A stretch of 64,000 bases of DNA from Bryum argenteum (GCA_037043015.1 CM073323.1:5270001-5334000); one strand, 5' to 3'; shown: positions 33,094 through 44,560, counted from the stretch's first letter. Program-made: numbers and translations. Notes: generated from the letters alone by a model not told the origin.

Positions 33094-33834
33094 TCAACTC
33101 TCTTGCAACCCTACGGCGAGTAAAATAGTCGTCCCCTGTCTGATAGTGCTTCGATGGAACGTAGAACGGGTCGGGAATGAGAAGAGATGGATCCATGTAT
33201 CTGGCACAAATCTTGACCGCGGATTCAAGGCCGATGCTCGAGGCGAACGGTGAAGCCTTTGCCCCGCAAAATTGACCGCCTTCACACACTTTGGAACACT
33301 GTGATTCATCTTCACGATGTGTTTGATCAATGGAGCCATCGACACCCGGAGCATTGTGTCGGTGTGATTGACGTCGTAGTCGGTTGGAAATATTGCGCTG
33401 TAACGGGGATTCAAAATCGCGGACTCGAGGCTCAAATCTACGAGCAGTGTGTTGGACGCGTTGAGAGTTCTGAAACGGTTGGAGAACATGGGCTGCCCCC
33501 ACACCGTCTTGTGGAACACCTTCAGGCGGAGCTTACATGCCGGGTGGTCTGCGCAACGGACGAAAATTCGTCCCGCAGTTAAGTTCGGTCGGGTGCTAAC
33601 GGGGTGACCCGAGCAAGGATGGGACAAGAGGTGGCAGTCCACAATAGGACACAGTCGCTCTGATTGCGGCCACGACTCGATGACCACCATGCAGTCGTCT
33701 ACAGAGAGGATCTCCCTCGGCCGGGGCAATCCCCGGAACAAGAACTGAACCATTTCCGTCGTGACAGACTTTGGTAATCTAGTCCAGACAGTGACATGAC
33801 ACACGCTAGTGATGAACTTAACAAAATCACGCAC
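33094..33834 (-). CDS. Unrecognised 246-codon frame, possibly an eroded gene
   Basis: This is the longest frame of the 30-35 kb region. It has a cysteine/histidine cluster, CPIVDCHLLSHPCSGHPV then IFVRCADHPACKLRLK, that is only loosely like a GRF zinc finger. It continues with LVDLSLESAILNPRYSAIF and TMLRVSMAPLIKHIVKMN. Near its 3' end the frame at 33080-33502 gives a more protein-like tail (ESAVKICARYMDPSLLIP), suggesting a frameshift near 33250. Minus-strand frames upstream (33867-34121, 34654-34875) could be further exons. I do not know the family, and the whole may be a decayed gene or chance. Confidence 0.25.
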   Translation of the reverse strand: MRDFVKFITSVCHVTVWTRLPKSVTTEMVQFLFRGLPRPREILSVDDCMVVIESWPQSERLCPIVDCHLLSHPCSGHPVSTRPNLTAGRIFVRCADHPACKLRLKVFHKTVWGQPMFSNRFRTLNASNTLLVDLSLESAILNPRYSAIFPTDYDVNHTDTMLRVSMAPLIKHIVKMNHSVPKCVKAVNFAGQRLHRSPRASALNPRSRFVPDTWIHLFSFPTRSTFHRSTIRQGTTILLAVGLQES

Positions 33835-34121
33835 GCCTGGTCGACAGCTCAGGAGTTAGGACATAGTCATGGAAGATCTCCGAGTCTGGAGACTGTAACT
33901 GCCAGTGTCGCAGCCGGATCACCGGATGGCTGCACACAATCCTTGGGCGGGTGCCGGATGCAGCCTTTGTCATGTTCAATCCAGCCCAGGACACCGTCCA
34001 GCTCCAAAATAACGCAGTACTTCATATCCTGGGCACCGAGTACCGGGTAAGGCGGGTACAAGACCTGCCAATATTCTTGTCGTGTGAAGAGAGGAACAGT
34101 AGGCTCGAATGCGAAACACAA

Positions 34122-35132
34122 TGAATGATTGTAATGGCAAATTAAACATGTGGGAGAAAGCGAGCAGGTGTGACTTACGAATCCGACACAGCGGTCCGGA
34201 AATAAGAAGGCTCGGATTTTCTCAACGACCGTCGTGAAATGTATGTGGAGGTCAATATTCCAGGAGTGTCAGTCTTGAAATGTGAGGGCTCCAGAATATC
34301 ACGAGGGTTATGTCGAAATGCGAGCGTCATATTCCTGAACGACCAACCTAATCTATCAAGTCTCGACGGATGCATTGGGAGGACGTATCGAAGCCATTGA
34401 GGGAGATGGACGTTTCTGCGCGGCCGCTAAGAATGGTCCGAGCGCAGTGGTCATCTGCATTGATGGCTAGTGAGCCGATGTCGGGGCGGGGAGGCAACGC
34501 TAGCTTCTGGACGATCGCTTAGATGCCCACAGCCCTCGGACCGATCTCAACGGCCGACCAGAAACGACGGGGGTAGAGGCTGGAGGGGCATGCATGCGGA
34601 GTGACTACACTCCAACAAATAGAATACTACACACTGTAATTGAAAAATGGAATTCAATGCTCAAATAGAGGCCTCACCTTCGGGCACTCATACGTAGACG
34701 GGGCAAGCGCAGGCGGGTCCTCGACCGGGAAATTGTTTACTAGTGAGACTCCCGGTATAGCTTTCGACAGAAATTCTAACATAGTTGCCGGTGCTACCTG
34801 GCGGACCTCGAAGCCTAGTCGTTGTGCATTACAGGACGCTATCCCCTTATTCACATCCACGCCCTGAGGGAACAAAACCCCACCATAGTAAAATTGGAAA
34901 CTGAGTTGCAGAAAGCGAGGACGCGGACAAACCAGACGAAGGCAGATATTGAAATTATTTTATATACTTCGATCAAAAATTTACAAAATGGATCCAACAA
35001 GCCCGAGGTAAAGAGGGGCGTGTCCATCTTTTGGATGGACTCCCATTTTCTCGTGACAGGGTGCCACACTAATGTAGTTGGGAAATGGGAACCCACGGAA
35101 AAGCGACAAATATAATGATTTATTGTGATGTC
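34122..35132. other. Spacer, no supported gene
   Basis: Holds further CGGCCG near-palindromes (to about 34570) and short minus-strand frames of unknown nature. Nothing is recognised from 34880 to 35132. Confidence 0.4.
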
Positions 35133-35411
35133 ATTAGAAGCACAATTAAAATGTGCACTATGTGTTAGTACGGTCAATTCATTATGGCCGTCACTTTTGG
35201 TGCCATTTTCTACTAGTAACACGTAATTCATTATAATGATATTATTCACTGATTTTGAGAAATGTGGGTTTAGCTCGAGTCGAGCTAAATGTACCCACAA
35301 AGTACATTTGGCTCAACTCAAGCTCAATTGTCATCAACTTGATAATCTGAATATTTCCAATATAATAAATTACGTGTTTAGTGTGAACACGGTAAGTGGT
35401 ACTGTAGCCAA
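35133..35411. repeat. 279-bp dispersed palindromic repeat, copy 1
   Basis: Nearly identical to 45111-45391. It is itself an imperfect foldback: CACGTAATTCATTATAATG near the left and a close complement near the right, with a perfect small palindrome GCTCGAGTCGAGC near the middle (within 35269-35289). The palindromic body and its two near-identical copies 10 kb apart suggest a small mobile element. A clean target duplication is not visible. Confidence 0.85.
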
Positions 35412-36405
35412 AATTTTACATGTCGGATGCCATGTATTCACGTTGTCTTCCCTTACACGTTTATTAGTGTAATACCCGTATTTAGGTGACTCGTGTATCG
35501 TTTCAGGGATTCTGTGAAGTGACCAAGACAAAGTAGTGCTAAAACAACCAACCACCAAACGTTTCTAGTCCCAACTTACGTTTTAGCCTTCCATGGCAAG
35601 GGTATCCCTTTGCAAGAGGGGATGCTCAAAGACTCTTTCCCTTATGTTTATCGTGGCGGAAACGTCCACACTTCGACTCTATTACACAAACACCTCACTT
35701 AGGCAAGCATTACGTCCTCACAACTAATCCGTCCTGGCCGTCCGGATTAGCAGGTCACGCAGGTCGTCCTGATTGCCCTATCACACTTACTACAATGACA
35801 AACTCCAAGAGATCTGAATCCGGCTAGAGGACGTCTACACGTATTCCGGTCACGTATTGTGCTTGATCCGTCCTCTGAGACTACATGGGAACCCAAGTCT
35901 GTAGCAGTTGGAGTTCGGATTGGAATCCGGCCTCGCATACTCTACTCTCAGAGTCTCCCAGACCGTAAAGTGTTTACCACGGTAGTTTCCCTCTCTCAGA
36001 CACCTAGACCGGCTCAAGACACAAGGCCCTCAAGAATACGCCCAACCCGACCTCAACTCCACAGAAACGATCTAGCAAAGAATCCGGATTTCTAACTCCC
36101 AACTCACGACCCAGACACAGTAGATACGACTTCTAAGCACTCAACCTCAAAGGGAGACAGAGTAAGGATCACACTGAATATGCGCATAAGAGGTTTGTTG
36201 ATTAACAAGTAAGGAATGTTTTAGGTGATCAAACATTCACCTATAAGTACTTCTAAGTCAACGACTTAGAACCCTAACTAGATTGCGGCGCCGACCTACA
36301 CGGCCTACTCCGCAAAAAGTGATCCGCTTTCTAAAAAAGATCCTATCTATTGATCTGACTTCCTAACCCTGGGTCGGGTTCTAACTTACGGATTCTAAAT
36401 CCGTC
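35412..36405. other. Spacer downstream of the minus-strand pseudogene
   Basis: Mid-GC DNA without a recognised gene. It may be the 3' region of the decayed gene or an eroded retroelement end. I looked for repeats shared with 38420-38800 that would mark LTRs and found only short similarities. Confidence 0.45.
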
Positions 36406-38319
36406 CTACCTCTTCTTCTTTGAGCTTACTCCATGCTTTAGCCGTTTCAGTGGCGAGGCTGCAATCCGAACTGTCTTGACCCTCTTGCCCGCGTCCGTGA
36501 TCATATGCTCGTCGTCGCTTGCGCCCTCGTCCGTCTCGTCTCCGCTCTTCAGCTCCTCCTCTTCTGAGACTTCGAGGCCGAGCTCGTGGAGCTTCTGGGC
36601 GCCTGAGGATTTCTCCCACTCTTTGGTCGAAAGCTTCCTCTTCACTGATCGGGTGTTCTTGGCCGGAGAGTCTACTGGGCCGGCCGCGCCTTCTTTCGTT
36701 TTCACCTTGGCCTTGCCCTTAGGGTCAGTCGAACTTCGAATGTCCAGCATCTGTCCTCTGAACGTCGACCGGGTTTGGCCTCGGGGTCGGAGTCTGTGCT
36801 CGAGTAGCCGCAAAGGCCGGATTCGATGCCATCTCCGCCATCCGCTCACGGATGGAGTCCAACACCAGCTTCACTTTGGCGTTGTTCTTCTCGATCTTTG
36901 TGGAATACGTCTTCGCTGCAAAGAGGAACTTACGGAAGGTCTCCGCCTTGAAGACTTCCAACTGCAGGATTTCGGCCTCGTACAGATTAGCCTTCTAAAG
37001 TACCTCGGCCGAAGTCTCACAGATCTCTACGAGCTTCACCACTTGCTCGTGAGCGGTTATGACGGCTTGTCGGCCGATCACGAGCTCCTCCTCCCTTCGC
37101 TTGACCGTATCTCTTAACCGCCTATTATCGAGTGTCAGTTTTGTCACGTGCCTCTCCATCTGCTGATACTGCTCCTCGGTCGGCTTGGAGTCCCACTTCT
37201 TCTTCACCTCAAGCAAGGTGTGCACTCCGAATTCCTTGCACATCTGCGCGATTAGCCCTTGATAAAAGAAATACGTAGTACAAGCCTCCGAGAAGAGATA
37301 CATTGCCCTCCTCATCGGATCCGGATGGTTTGCGGACGGACTGCCGGGTGGAGGAAGTCGGGGATTGTTGGGCTCCATCGGATTCTCCCAGTCGGCCGTA
37401 ACCTCGTAATTGTCCGCGGCCGTAGAAGCTTGGCCGCGCTTGGTCTGGACTCCGACTTCTCAAGAGGGGACGGGGACGGAAGTATTATTACGTCCGGTTC
37501 CGTTCGTGGTAGGGTTGCCTCGCGAGACGGCTCTTGTGGCGCATCCGGCTGCGTTTCCTCCTCCTTGGATGCGGCCTCGTCCTCCTCGTCCAAGTAGACG
37601 GCCTTGTTATCTACGTCCTCCTCAGACTCAAAGACTCTGTGGTTCTGGGCCGCCAACGTTATCTCGTAGGCCGTCTCCTCGTCTTCCATCAGAACCTCCT
37701 CCTTGTAATACAAATGGTAGAGGAAAGGGGTGATAGGGCTGGGCCGGCTCTTACCCACGTTCTCTGCGAGCCGGGCGACATAGTCGCGGATGACGAGACT
37801 CCAGTCGACTTCGAGCTCTCCTCGTACCGACCCTAGGACGGTGTTGGCAAGCCGGACGATGATTCGATGCGGCTTTTCCGCGTGAATGATTGGCGCTAGG
37901 AACGTGATCACCGCGCGCTTCCTCGGCTCCTTGCAGCCCTCTACTGCGGAGCCATTGTTCTTGTGCGGCTTCCCGTGGAAGGCCGTCTTCACCCACTTGT
38001 GTTTCCAGCCGCATAACCCTACGCCACTATTTCCGATCAGGCCGTAAACTGATCTCCAATGATCGGCCGTCCAAGACGTCGGCTTCCCTCTAACCGTCCC
38101 TTCAAACTGGTTCGGCGCGCCGGTCTTTATCTTGCGCACCATTCCCACATCGCGCAATTCGCACGGGGTGTCCAGCATGCCAGACAGGCCCATCCGATCG
38201 AGGTCCTCCATCAACATCTTCTTCTCTTCTTCCTCGGCCGGAATGGTCGGAAGCACCAACTTGATCGAGATCTTGGGCTCCTCCTGCGCCGGAGCGGAAG
38301 TAGACGCCAATCCTGCCAT
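36406..38319 (-). pseudogene. Decayed gene for an acidic, coiled-coil protein of unknown family
   Basis: Reading from the ATG at 38319 (MAGLASTSAPAQEEP), the first frame runs about 330 codons and holds a well-formed globular part (KPTSWTADHWRSVYGLIGNS, KRAVITFLAPIIHAEKPHR, DWSLVIRDYVARLAENVGK) followed by an acidic stretch. Near 37330-37378 the frame shifts to a helical segment (EEQYQQMERHVTKLTLDNRR, VITAHEQVVKLVEICETSA). A TAG at 36995-36997 interrupts that frame, and another shift near 36725-36760 leads to a basic C-terminus (KGKAKVKTKEG ... SSKKKR). The broken order fits one former protein of about 630 residues. I think it is a multicopy, possibly gag-like or mobile-domain family, but that is inference; introns cannot be excluded at the shifts. 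Confidence 0.6.
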
Positions 38320-38484
38320 CGGAAAGAAGAACGAAAAAAAGTAACGAGTAGCCGAGCTGAGGTCGGCCAGGGAGCCTGATCGTAACGGAAGGACGGAAAG
38401 CAAGAAGGCACAAAGCAAGAGCGCAAGAGGGCGAGAAGGCAGGAAAGCGAGAAGGCCGGTAACGACAAGAGCGGACGGGTCGCG

Positions 38485-38491
38485 TTTTATA
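38485..38491 (-). promoter_or_regulatory. TATA box upstream of the decayed minus-strand gene
   Basis: On the minus strand the sequence reads CCCTATAAAACGCG, about 166 bases before the ATG at 38319. Position and context fit a core promoter. Confidence 0.5.
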
Positions 38492-38955
38492 GGGAGGGCC
38501 GGATCGGTATCCGGCCATCATAAACTGTCCGTCCGCCATCATGATCGTCCTCGTACAGAGCCGTCTTTGGCACTCCGCGTCATAATTGTCCTTCCACCCA
38601 CTCCGGCCTTCAGCCGCCCTGTCCGGCCTCCCAACAGTACGTCCTTGCCTATTTGAGTGCAGAGTACGGGTTCATTAACCCGTCCTTCTTATTCAAAACT
38701 ACATTCTAAGGTTAACGTATAAATATTTAAACTTATTTGTCTTATAGTATACGGTCTTACATACGGTCTTACATACTTAGGTCGGATTCTAGACACTATA
38801 CTTATTTTTAATGCGCATTTCAAACATATTGAGCACTCAATTGAAAAAACAGGGTCCGACATTGTTCTTTATGACGATGGCCATGATGATCCTGATGATC
38901 TTCACCTTGTACTTCTTCCTCGTCAACCACTCGCCCAAGTCGCCATTTTCGGGGC
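38492..38955. other. Spacer between two decayed minus-strand genes
   Basis: No gene recognised. It contains a short direct repeat TACGGTCTTACATA (about 38749-38774). The composition changes from GC-moderate to AT-rich near 38690. Confidence 0.45.
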
Positions 38956-40260
38956 TCACGTCCACTTCTTCGGGTAGTGCGGCTTCTTTATTCCCAGGTA
39001 CACCTTCGGATCCGCAGCCAGGATGTGATCCGCGAGAAGTTCCAGCTCGGTATCGTGGAGACCGACGAGCGGTCTCGGAAAAGAGGACGAGATCACAAGG
39101 TACGGGAACTTGTATGGCCTATCCTTCTCGTCCACCATGTGCTTCAGCATCTTCTTACTCTCGCGGTCGATAAGCTCCAGATTTTTATACTTCTTGAAGA
39201 TTTGTGCACACTTTGTGTACGCCCCTTTGTTCAACATTATGAGCCTAATCTTGCCAAGGCTGTTGATACTGCTAGAATTCACCTTCTCCCCACTCTTGCT
39301 CTTCGCGACTGCAATCGACTGTGGTGTCTCGATTGTCTGTTCCTTGAAGAGCTGCGCAGAACAACAATGCCGCGGTCAGAATGTACACCAGCACTCCATC
39401 AACTTCAACTTATCGCGAAGTCACATTGCGCTCTTGGACTCCATTTCTGAGCGGCCGCGCAAGAAATTTTGAGGTTTCTAAGCGACCGCCCAGAAAGTCG
39501 ACAGCGTACGACTAGTACATGCTTTCGGATGCTTACCTCGTAGTGCTTCGCTATATTCTCCTCCTCCGATTCCTTTTTGACACAACCGTTCTTCTGGGAT
39601 GCCTTTGGGCGGCCGTGAAAGGACCATAACTCGCGGAGGTGCGCTACGGTGGCTGGTGCAAAAGTAAGATACGGCTACTCATCGTTGCCGTCGTTACATT
39701 TGTATGAGAGCGAGTGCAAGTGGGCGGGTATATCCGACCACACAATCTCGCACGTCCAAACGACACGCGTGCCTTGATATTGTCGGGGATGTTCGGCACC
39801 TTGCCTTCGACGATCCTCTTTGCGGCAGCCCAGGTATATTGGCCGTTGATGATCAAGAACTTTCCCGCTCTGACACATTCGAACCAATTATGTGGCCTCG
39901 TCTGTGTGTTCGGCATGACCGTCAGGATCTGCTTGATGAACCCATAATCCGCCATATGCTTCAGGACTTTTGCCACGCCTGCTTCTTCCAACGGCATGTA
40001 GATTGTACTCGTCGATGGATCCGAACTCGTCATGTCCTCCACGCCGAGCTAGAAGTACCTCTGCTGTCCGAAGATGTACATATACTCGGCGTTCTTCTTG
40101 AACGCCATGTTTGCCTCCACATGAGCCTTGAGGTCCTCGTACATCTGCTCTGTGGTCCCCTTCTCCGTCTGCTTGTTGGTCTTTGGCTTTACTGCGAGCT
40201 TCTCTGAGACCGAGTGGGGATCGAAAGGCAACCTCTCCGGGTACTCGCTCCATGTCTTGC
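38956..40260 (-). pseudogene. Two-exon gene with a ParB-like INGQ-x-W-x-A motif, broken
   Basis: Exon 1 (about 40260-39537) encodes an N-terminal segment, then a region with KQILTVMPNTQTRPHNW and KFLIINGQYTWAAAKRIV. The second piece looks like the DGHHR-type box of ParB/sulfiredoxin-fold proteins. A good intron follows (39536-39352, donor GAG/GTAAGC, acceptor CTGCGCAG), in phase with exon 2 (39351-38956: LFKEQTIETPQSIAV to KKPHYPKKWT). Damage: TAG at 40049-40051, a one-base shift near 39775 (KARVSFG against RVVWTCEIVWSD) and TAG at 39675-39677. I do not know the cellular role; a repeat-borne or domesticated family is possible. Sequencing errors could explain some breaks. Confidence 0.55.
39442..39495 (-). 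repeat. Two tandem CGGCCG near-palindromes inside an intron
   Basis: On the minus strand TTTCTGGGCGGTCGCTTAGA (then AA) is followed after a few bases by TTTCTTGCGCGGCCGCTCAG (then AAA). Each is a near-perfect inverted repeat with TTTCT/AGAAA arms. They match the motif scattered through 31.3-34.6 kb. Confidence 0.75.
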
Positions 40261-40302
40261 CCCGAAGGTAAGCCTTCAGGACTACCTTCTACGTCCTACC
40301 GA

Positions 40303-40362
40303 TTCAACTATCAAGGCTTGCAAGCGTTGTACTTCAACTATCGAGGCTTGTAAGGATTGTTC
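40303..40362. repeat. 30-bp tandem repeat, two copies
   Basis: TTCAACTATCAAGGCTTG at 40303 and TTCAACTATCGAGGCTTG at 40333 start two adjacent 30-bp units. Confidence 0.85.
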
Positions 40363-40905
40363 TTTAAGAAACTCGTCCTTACGTCTTGTTTTTGGGTTAA
40401 TTAACTAATATGCATGTGGCATGAAGAAGAATATGTTACATCAACATTCTTGGGAGTTGGAGATTTTTTATAAATCAAATTCCTTCAAACATGTAATATC
40501 TCCGTAACACCATCAAATTGAGGATTTCAAAGAGGTCCACTATTACAAGCCCACTAAATCACACGTGGCTAAAAGATTTGTGTATTTACAATTAGGTTTT
40601 TTATGTAAAAAGAAATCAAAAAATTGTAACTAAGTAATCAATTATTTCTCATTCCATTTCTTCAATTTAGTGTTTCTCAGATGATTATCTAAAAAGTCAG
40701 CCACCCCTTTGCATCCAATAGATATGATATGAAATTACTACTTGACTCTTCAAGAAGTGCATCGGTTCATAACCATTGGAGAGTTTTTGACTTTTGTAGG
40801 CTCTTTGTGCTTCTTTTTTACATACATATTTTGCAAGAACCTCTTACGTACTGTTCATGTTAAAAAAGATAGATGTGTGATATCTTCATAGTATTACTTA
40901 AAATT
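40363..40905. other. AT-rich spacer, nothing recognised
   Basis: There is no gene, array or paired terminal repeat in this stretch. Confidence 0.55.
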
Positions 40906-41317
40906 TTCCTACTACAGAAAGACCTTTATTGTGCCTTACATTGGAGCATCATTAAGCATGAAAGTAAGATACTCCAAGAACTCATAATCGTCGGATCAAA
41001 GTTGAATTTGTTATTGATTTTAACATGCAGTGACTATTATCCAAATTCTTGATTTGCGTTGTATTCAATAAGTGAAGAATTCTTGATAATCATTGCTAAG
41101 AAGGGTTTTATATACTTTTGCACGTTTGAAAATTTATACAAATTAAGCATTGGAAATCAAAAATAAGATGACAACTAGTTTTAATGTTTTCTATTTTCAA
41201 ATCCTCGTGGAATTGTTTTCAAGCTCACATTGTCATTTTTAAGTATCAAATTATCTTACTTTCATGCTTAATGATGCTCCATCGTGAGGCACAACAAAGG
41301 TCTCTCCGTAGTAGGAA
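40906..41317. mobile_element. Inverted-repeat element with arms of about 66 bp
   Basis: 40906-40971 and 41252-41317 are reverse complements with few mismatches. The left arm reads TTCCTACTACAGAAAGACC and later GAGCATCATTAAGCATGAAA; the right arm is the complement. The spacer of about 280 bases is AT-rich and non-coding. It looks like a small foldback transposon. No convincing target duplication is visible. Confidence 0.75.
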
Positions 41318-41340
41318 ACAAGTATGTAACCACAAACAAC

Positions 41341-41405
41341 AACAACAAAAATAAAATAAAATAAAATACAATAAAAATAAATAAAAATAAAAAATAAAAT
41401 AAAAA
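41341..41405. repeat. AAAAT-type microsatellite
   Basis: Imperfect run of AAAAT and AAATA units. Confidence 0.85.
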
Positions 41406-41419
41406 TCCTAAATTCAGAT

Positions 41420-42010
41420 TTTCTCAATATTTATGAGATCAAATTGTCAAAGTTGCAAACAATGTTGTCTTGGCTCTTTTTTAGAAAGGTAAAGAATCCA
41501 ATCTTCAAAAATATGTTATATTTGAGGCTCTTAAAATCTTCTTCCTGGGTGAGTTAAATGTATGACTATGTTATCTTTATCAACAAAAGACATAATTATA
41601 AAACCTAAATATTTGTTTGAGTTCTCAAATGGGGGTATATTGATCAAGATTCAAAATAAAGGCTCATTTGGCAATAAAGAAGGCATTTGAAAATATATTT
41701 TATTTAGACTCCAAATGATAAAACGTGATTTAATACCTCTTTTACATGTAGGAAAAACAAAACTTGAAAAATTATAAAACTTAAAGTTTTGATGTTTTTC
41801 TGTTTGGAATTTTAAAAAAATAAGCCATTTTTTTTGGAATTTTTTTAGTATAAATGACAGTATATCACACTTATGACAAGAACTGAACTAATAGCACTTT
41901 TTAGCTGTGAGCGTGAATAACCTCTAAAGAATAAGGAAGTTTGAAGCGTGCTCTTCTTAGAGGGATATAAATTAAATGGTCAAATTTGTGACTTCAATTC
42001 TAATTCAAAC
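41420..42010 (+). repeat. Dispersed repeat R1, divergent fourth copy
   Basis: It keeps the order of R1 blocks: a GAGATCAAATTGTCAAAG start, TCTTCCTGGGTGAGTTAAAT, TATAAAACCTAAATA, then a TACCTCTTTTACATG relative of the CCTTTCCTACATG block. More diverged than the copies at 12-14 kb. Confidence 0.5.
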
Positions 42011-42542
42011 TTTTGAAAGTTTTTGCCAATCTTGATAGTTGTACTTTATTTTTACTTATATTTTACAATCTATTCTTAGGTCAAGATTAATTTTACCATG
42101 AATGGCCTAAAAGTTATTTACAACGTAGAATTAATACAGAGATCAATGAATACTACAAAATCTAGAATTAAATTGAGACTAGGGGTACAAAATTGGGACT
42201 GATTCTTAAGGGTGTCTTAAATGAAATTGATTGTAAGCTATTTACATCTCCATCTTATGAATCTCCATCTTATGATCTTGTAACACGGGAAGAAAAAATC
42301 TCATCAATTGCTAAGGAAAAATAAACAAAAGTGTTTTAATTAAAAATTAGTGATTGAGGACATTTTTGATAAGTGTCATTGAGTGTTTGTATACATGTAT
42401 TACTACTAGTGAGATAAACTCATTGTAGGTTGTGAGGTAAAAATTTGGAGTCATGAAGCCTCATGGATTACGGGACCAAACATATCAATACTCAACAAAG
42501 AGTACAAAAGTTTATCATTTTTATTTTAGAGTCAAAGAATTA
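42011..42542. other. AT-rich spacer, nothing recognised
   Basis: Only a short direct repeat (ATCTCCATCTTATGA twice near 42246-42273) stands out. Confidence 0.5.
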
Positions 42543-42546
42543 TTAA

Positions 42547-42807
42547 CCCCTAAAGGTCCAAGAAAGCGGAAATCGCTTTTTGGAATTTCCGCAGGGAGAA
42601 AATTCAGCTTTATTTTGACCATTATAATCTCAAAATTGGAGAAAAATTAACGGTTCAAATTTGACATTTGAGAAAAGGGTCAAGTTAACTTCAAAATCCT
42701 ACGGTTGGATCTTCTAATCAATGCTTAGATTGAGTTTCTTTGCACCTGAAGTAGAAGAAGATTCTTTTTGATAATTTAAACAATTTTGTATCAAGGACCT
42801 TTAGGGG
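42547..42807. mobile_element. TTAA-flanked element, short form, copy C (261 bp)
   Basis: The ends CCCCTAAAGGTCC and GGACCTTTAGGGG are perfect inverted repeats bordered by TTAA on both sides (42543-42546, 42808-42811). The body aligns along its length with 62900-63140 (shared GACCATTATAATCTCA and ATCCTACGGTTGGATC). Non-coding. Confidence 0.88.
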
Positions 42808-42811
42808 TTAA

Positions 42812-44555
42812 CAAATCTAAATCAATGAAAAAAACTCCAACTAGAATGTAGATTACTTTTATCTTGGAATCACCCTTGTATAAAAACTACTCATCTAAAA
42901 ATTTATTTGGCTCAATTAATGACCGCGCGATGGTAAATATTTTCCTAAAAAATTACAAAGTAAAAAAAGGTTTAAAACCAAACCCATGCACTAAAATGAA
43001 TGTCATTTTTTTCTTCCAACTTTGATTGAACAAAGATTCCAACTATAAAAGTATCTACAAAAAAACCCAACAAAAAAAGGAGACTCAGGTGGATAGGTTC
43101 CGAAGAAACATGTAAATCTCTCTATTTATCCATCATAGAAACATCAACGCAAATCCAAATCAATAGAAAAGTTAATTCGATCACAAATCTTCCAAATACA
43201 AAGTTCTTGAGATTTATCTTGAAGTCGTACTTATGTTAAAAAAATCACGTAATACTACTTGTGATTTCTTATAATTGGCTTGTAATCATAAAACATGCTC
43301 CATACTTAAATATCCCAAAATAGAAGTTGCTCTCACTAAATGTAGGCCATAAATCCAAACCATCCTTAATGAAATTTTAATTTTTACCACAAGAACTAGA
43401 CTCAATTTGGGATGAGGTTCTAAATTTTGTTGAAAAGCTGAGTAAAGAAGTTAAAGCTCTTCAAAGTCATCCAAAATGTCTAATTTTGACATTTGACGCA
43501 TTTATGGGTTAATAAATACGACACTATAATCTATAGGAACTTTTATAAAATTAAAACTTGAGAATGTAAAATTTGAGTCAATACAAGCTTACCAATCCAT
43601 AAAGGCTTCACTTACCTTTGGAATGTACCGTTGAAATTATATGAACCAATTCTTTTTTCTCTTTTAATCCGATTTTAAGCTCTAGGTCAAAATTGTTGTC
43701 TCCACACTTAACTAGTGTTTAGTTGGACCTGGATACTTGAATTTGCAAAGATACTAACAAAGGTAGCTACAATGCTAGCCTTTGAAGTATGCTCTAGGAG
43801 GTAGTTTTAGTAAGGCCTTTCTTTAGATTGTGGAAGATACAAAAAATTCCTTCGCAAGGCTCATGCTTGGTTCTTGATGTATCTCTCAGACAATTAATAG
43901 ATTATTTGGTTTTCAAAAAATAAAAATAAAAAAATAAAAAAGTTGTTGTCTCCATGGCTGCTAAGTTCTAACATTTTGGTAAGGATGGCCTAAGAAAACA
44001 TGAAATTATTGCATGCATTTGTGCATCATACGGCATGATAAACTTGAAAAGGAAATCTTGTTGAAGTAGGAGTTTTGAAAATTCTTATTTATTATAGGCA
44101 CTATCTGTCAAAGACATCCATGCATCAAGGATGTTATTAATGTTTTAAATATATATACTAGTGTGGTACACGTCGTTCCGACTGGACGATGACGGTCAAT
44201 ATTCAGGTGTGACGGTACAAAAGCGTAGATTTAAGATACGATATTGCTTTTAAGATCAACTCTCTACAATGTCATGAATGGCATGCAATTCTTATATAGG
44301 TCAAAGCAATGCTTCCTCGTAAGGTCCCCGTCGTTGCGAGAGGGAGCTCTTTATATGGAACTTTAAAATAAGTATCCCGTGTCTACCATTTCCTATTATT
44401 TTTATATATGCCCGTTTTTTATTTATTTTTTATTTATTTAAAAATATATATATATATACATAATCCAAAAAACACAAAAGAAGGTAGGTGGATTGGTAAG
44501 TTGGTAGGTTGGTACATTGGTGGGTAGGAAGAATTGCCACACGATGAACGCAATC

Positions 44556-44560
<5 letters not shown>
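42812..44560. other. AT-rich spacer, no gene
   Basis: No recognised gene or element. Near 44479-44527 there is a loose GGTAGGTTGG-type minisatellite, and near 44440-44458 a short TA run. A GC-richer patch at about 44160-44230 (GACTGGACGATGACGG) is unexplained. Confidence 0.5.

Larger units (their letters stand above)
31296..34570. repeat. Scattered CGGCCG-centred near-palindromes
   Basis: A degenerate motif of about 20 bases, best written TTCTnnnCGGCCGnnnAGAA, recurs many times. Examples: CTCAACGGCCGCCCAAAA near 31298, CTTCTGAACGACTGTCGAGA near 32086, ATCTGAACGGCCGCTCAAAA near 32267, TTTCTGCGCGGCCGCTAAGA near 34415 and ATCTCAACGGCCGACCAGAA near 34546. Other copies lie near 31996, 32175, 32755 and 34219. 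Two tandem copies occur in an intron at 39442-39495. The function is unknown. Confidence 0.6.

Noticed and set aside
36476..37117. 213-codon plus-strand frame
   Set aside because: Antisense shadow of the decayed acidic gene.
36130..38800. Possible LTR pair around the decayed acidic gene
   Set aside because: Only short scattered similarities between the two flanks; no TG...CA borders or primer-binding site recognised.
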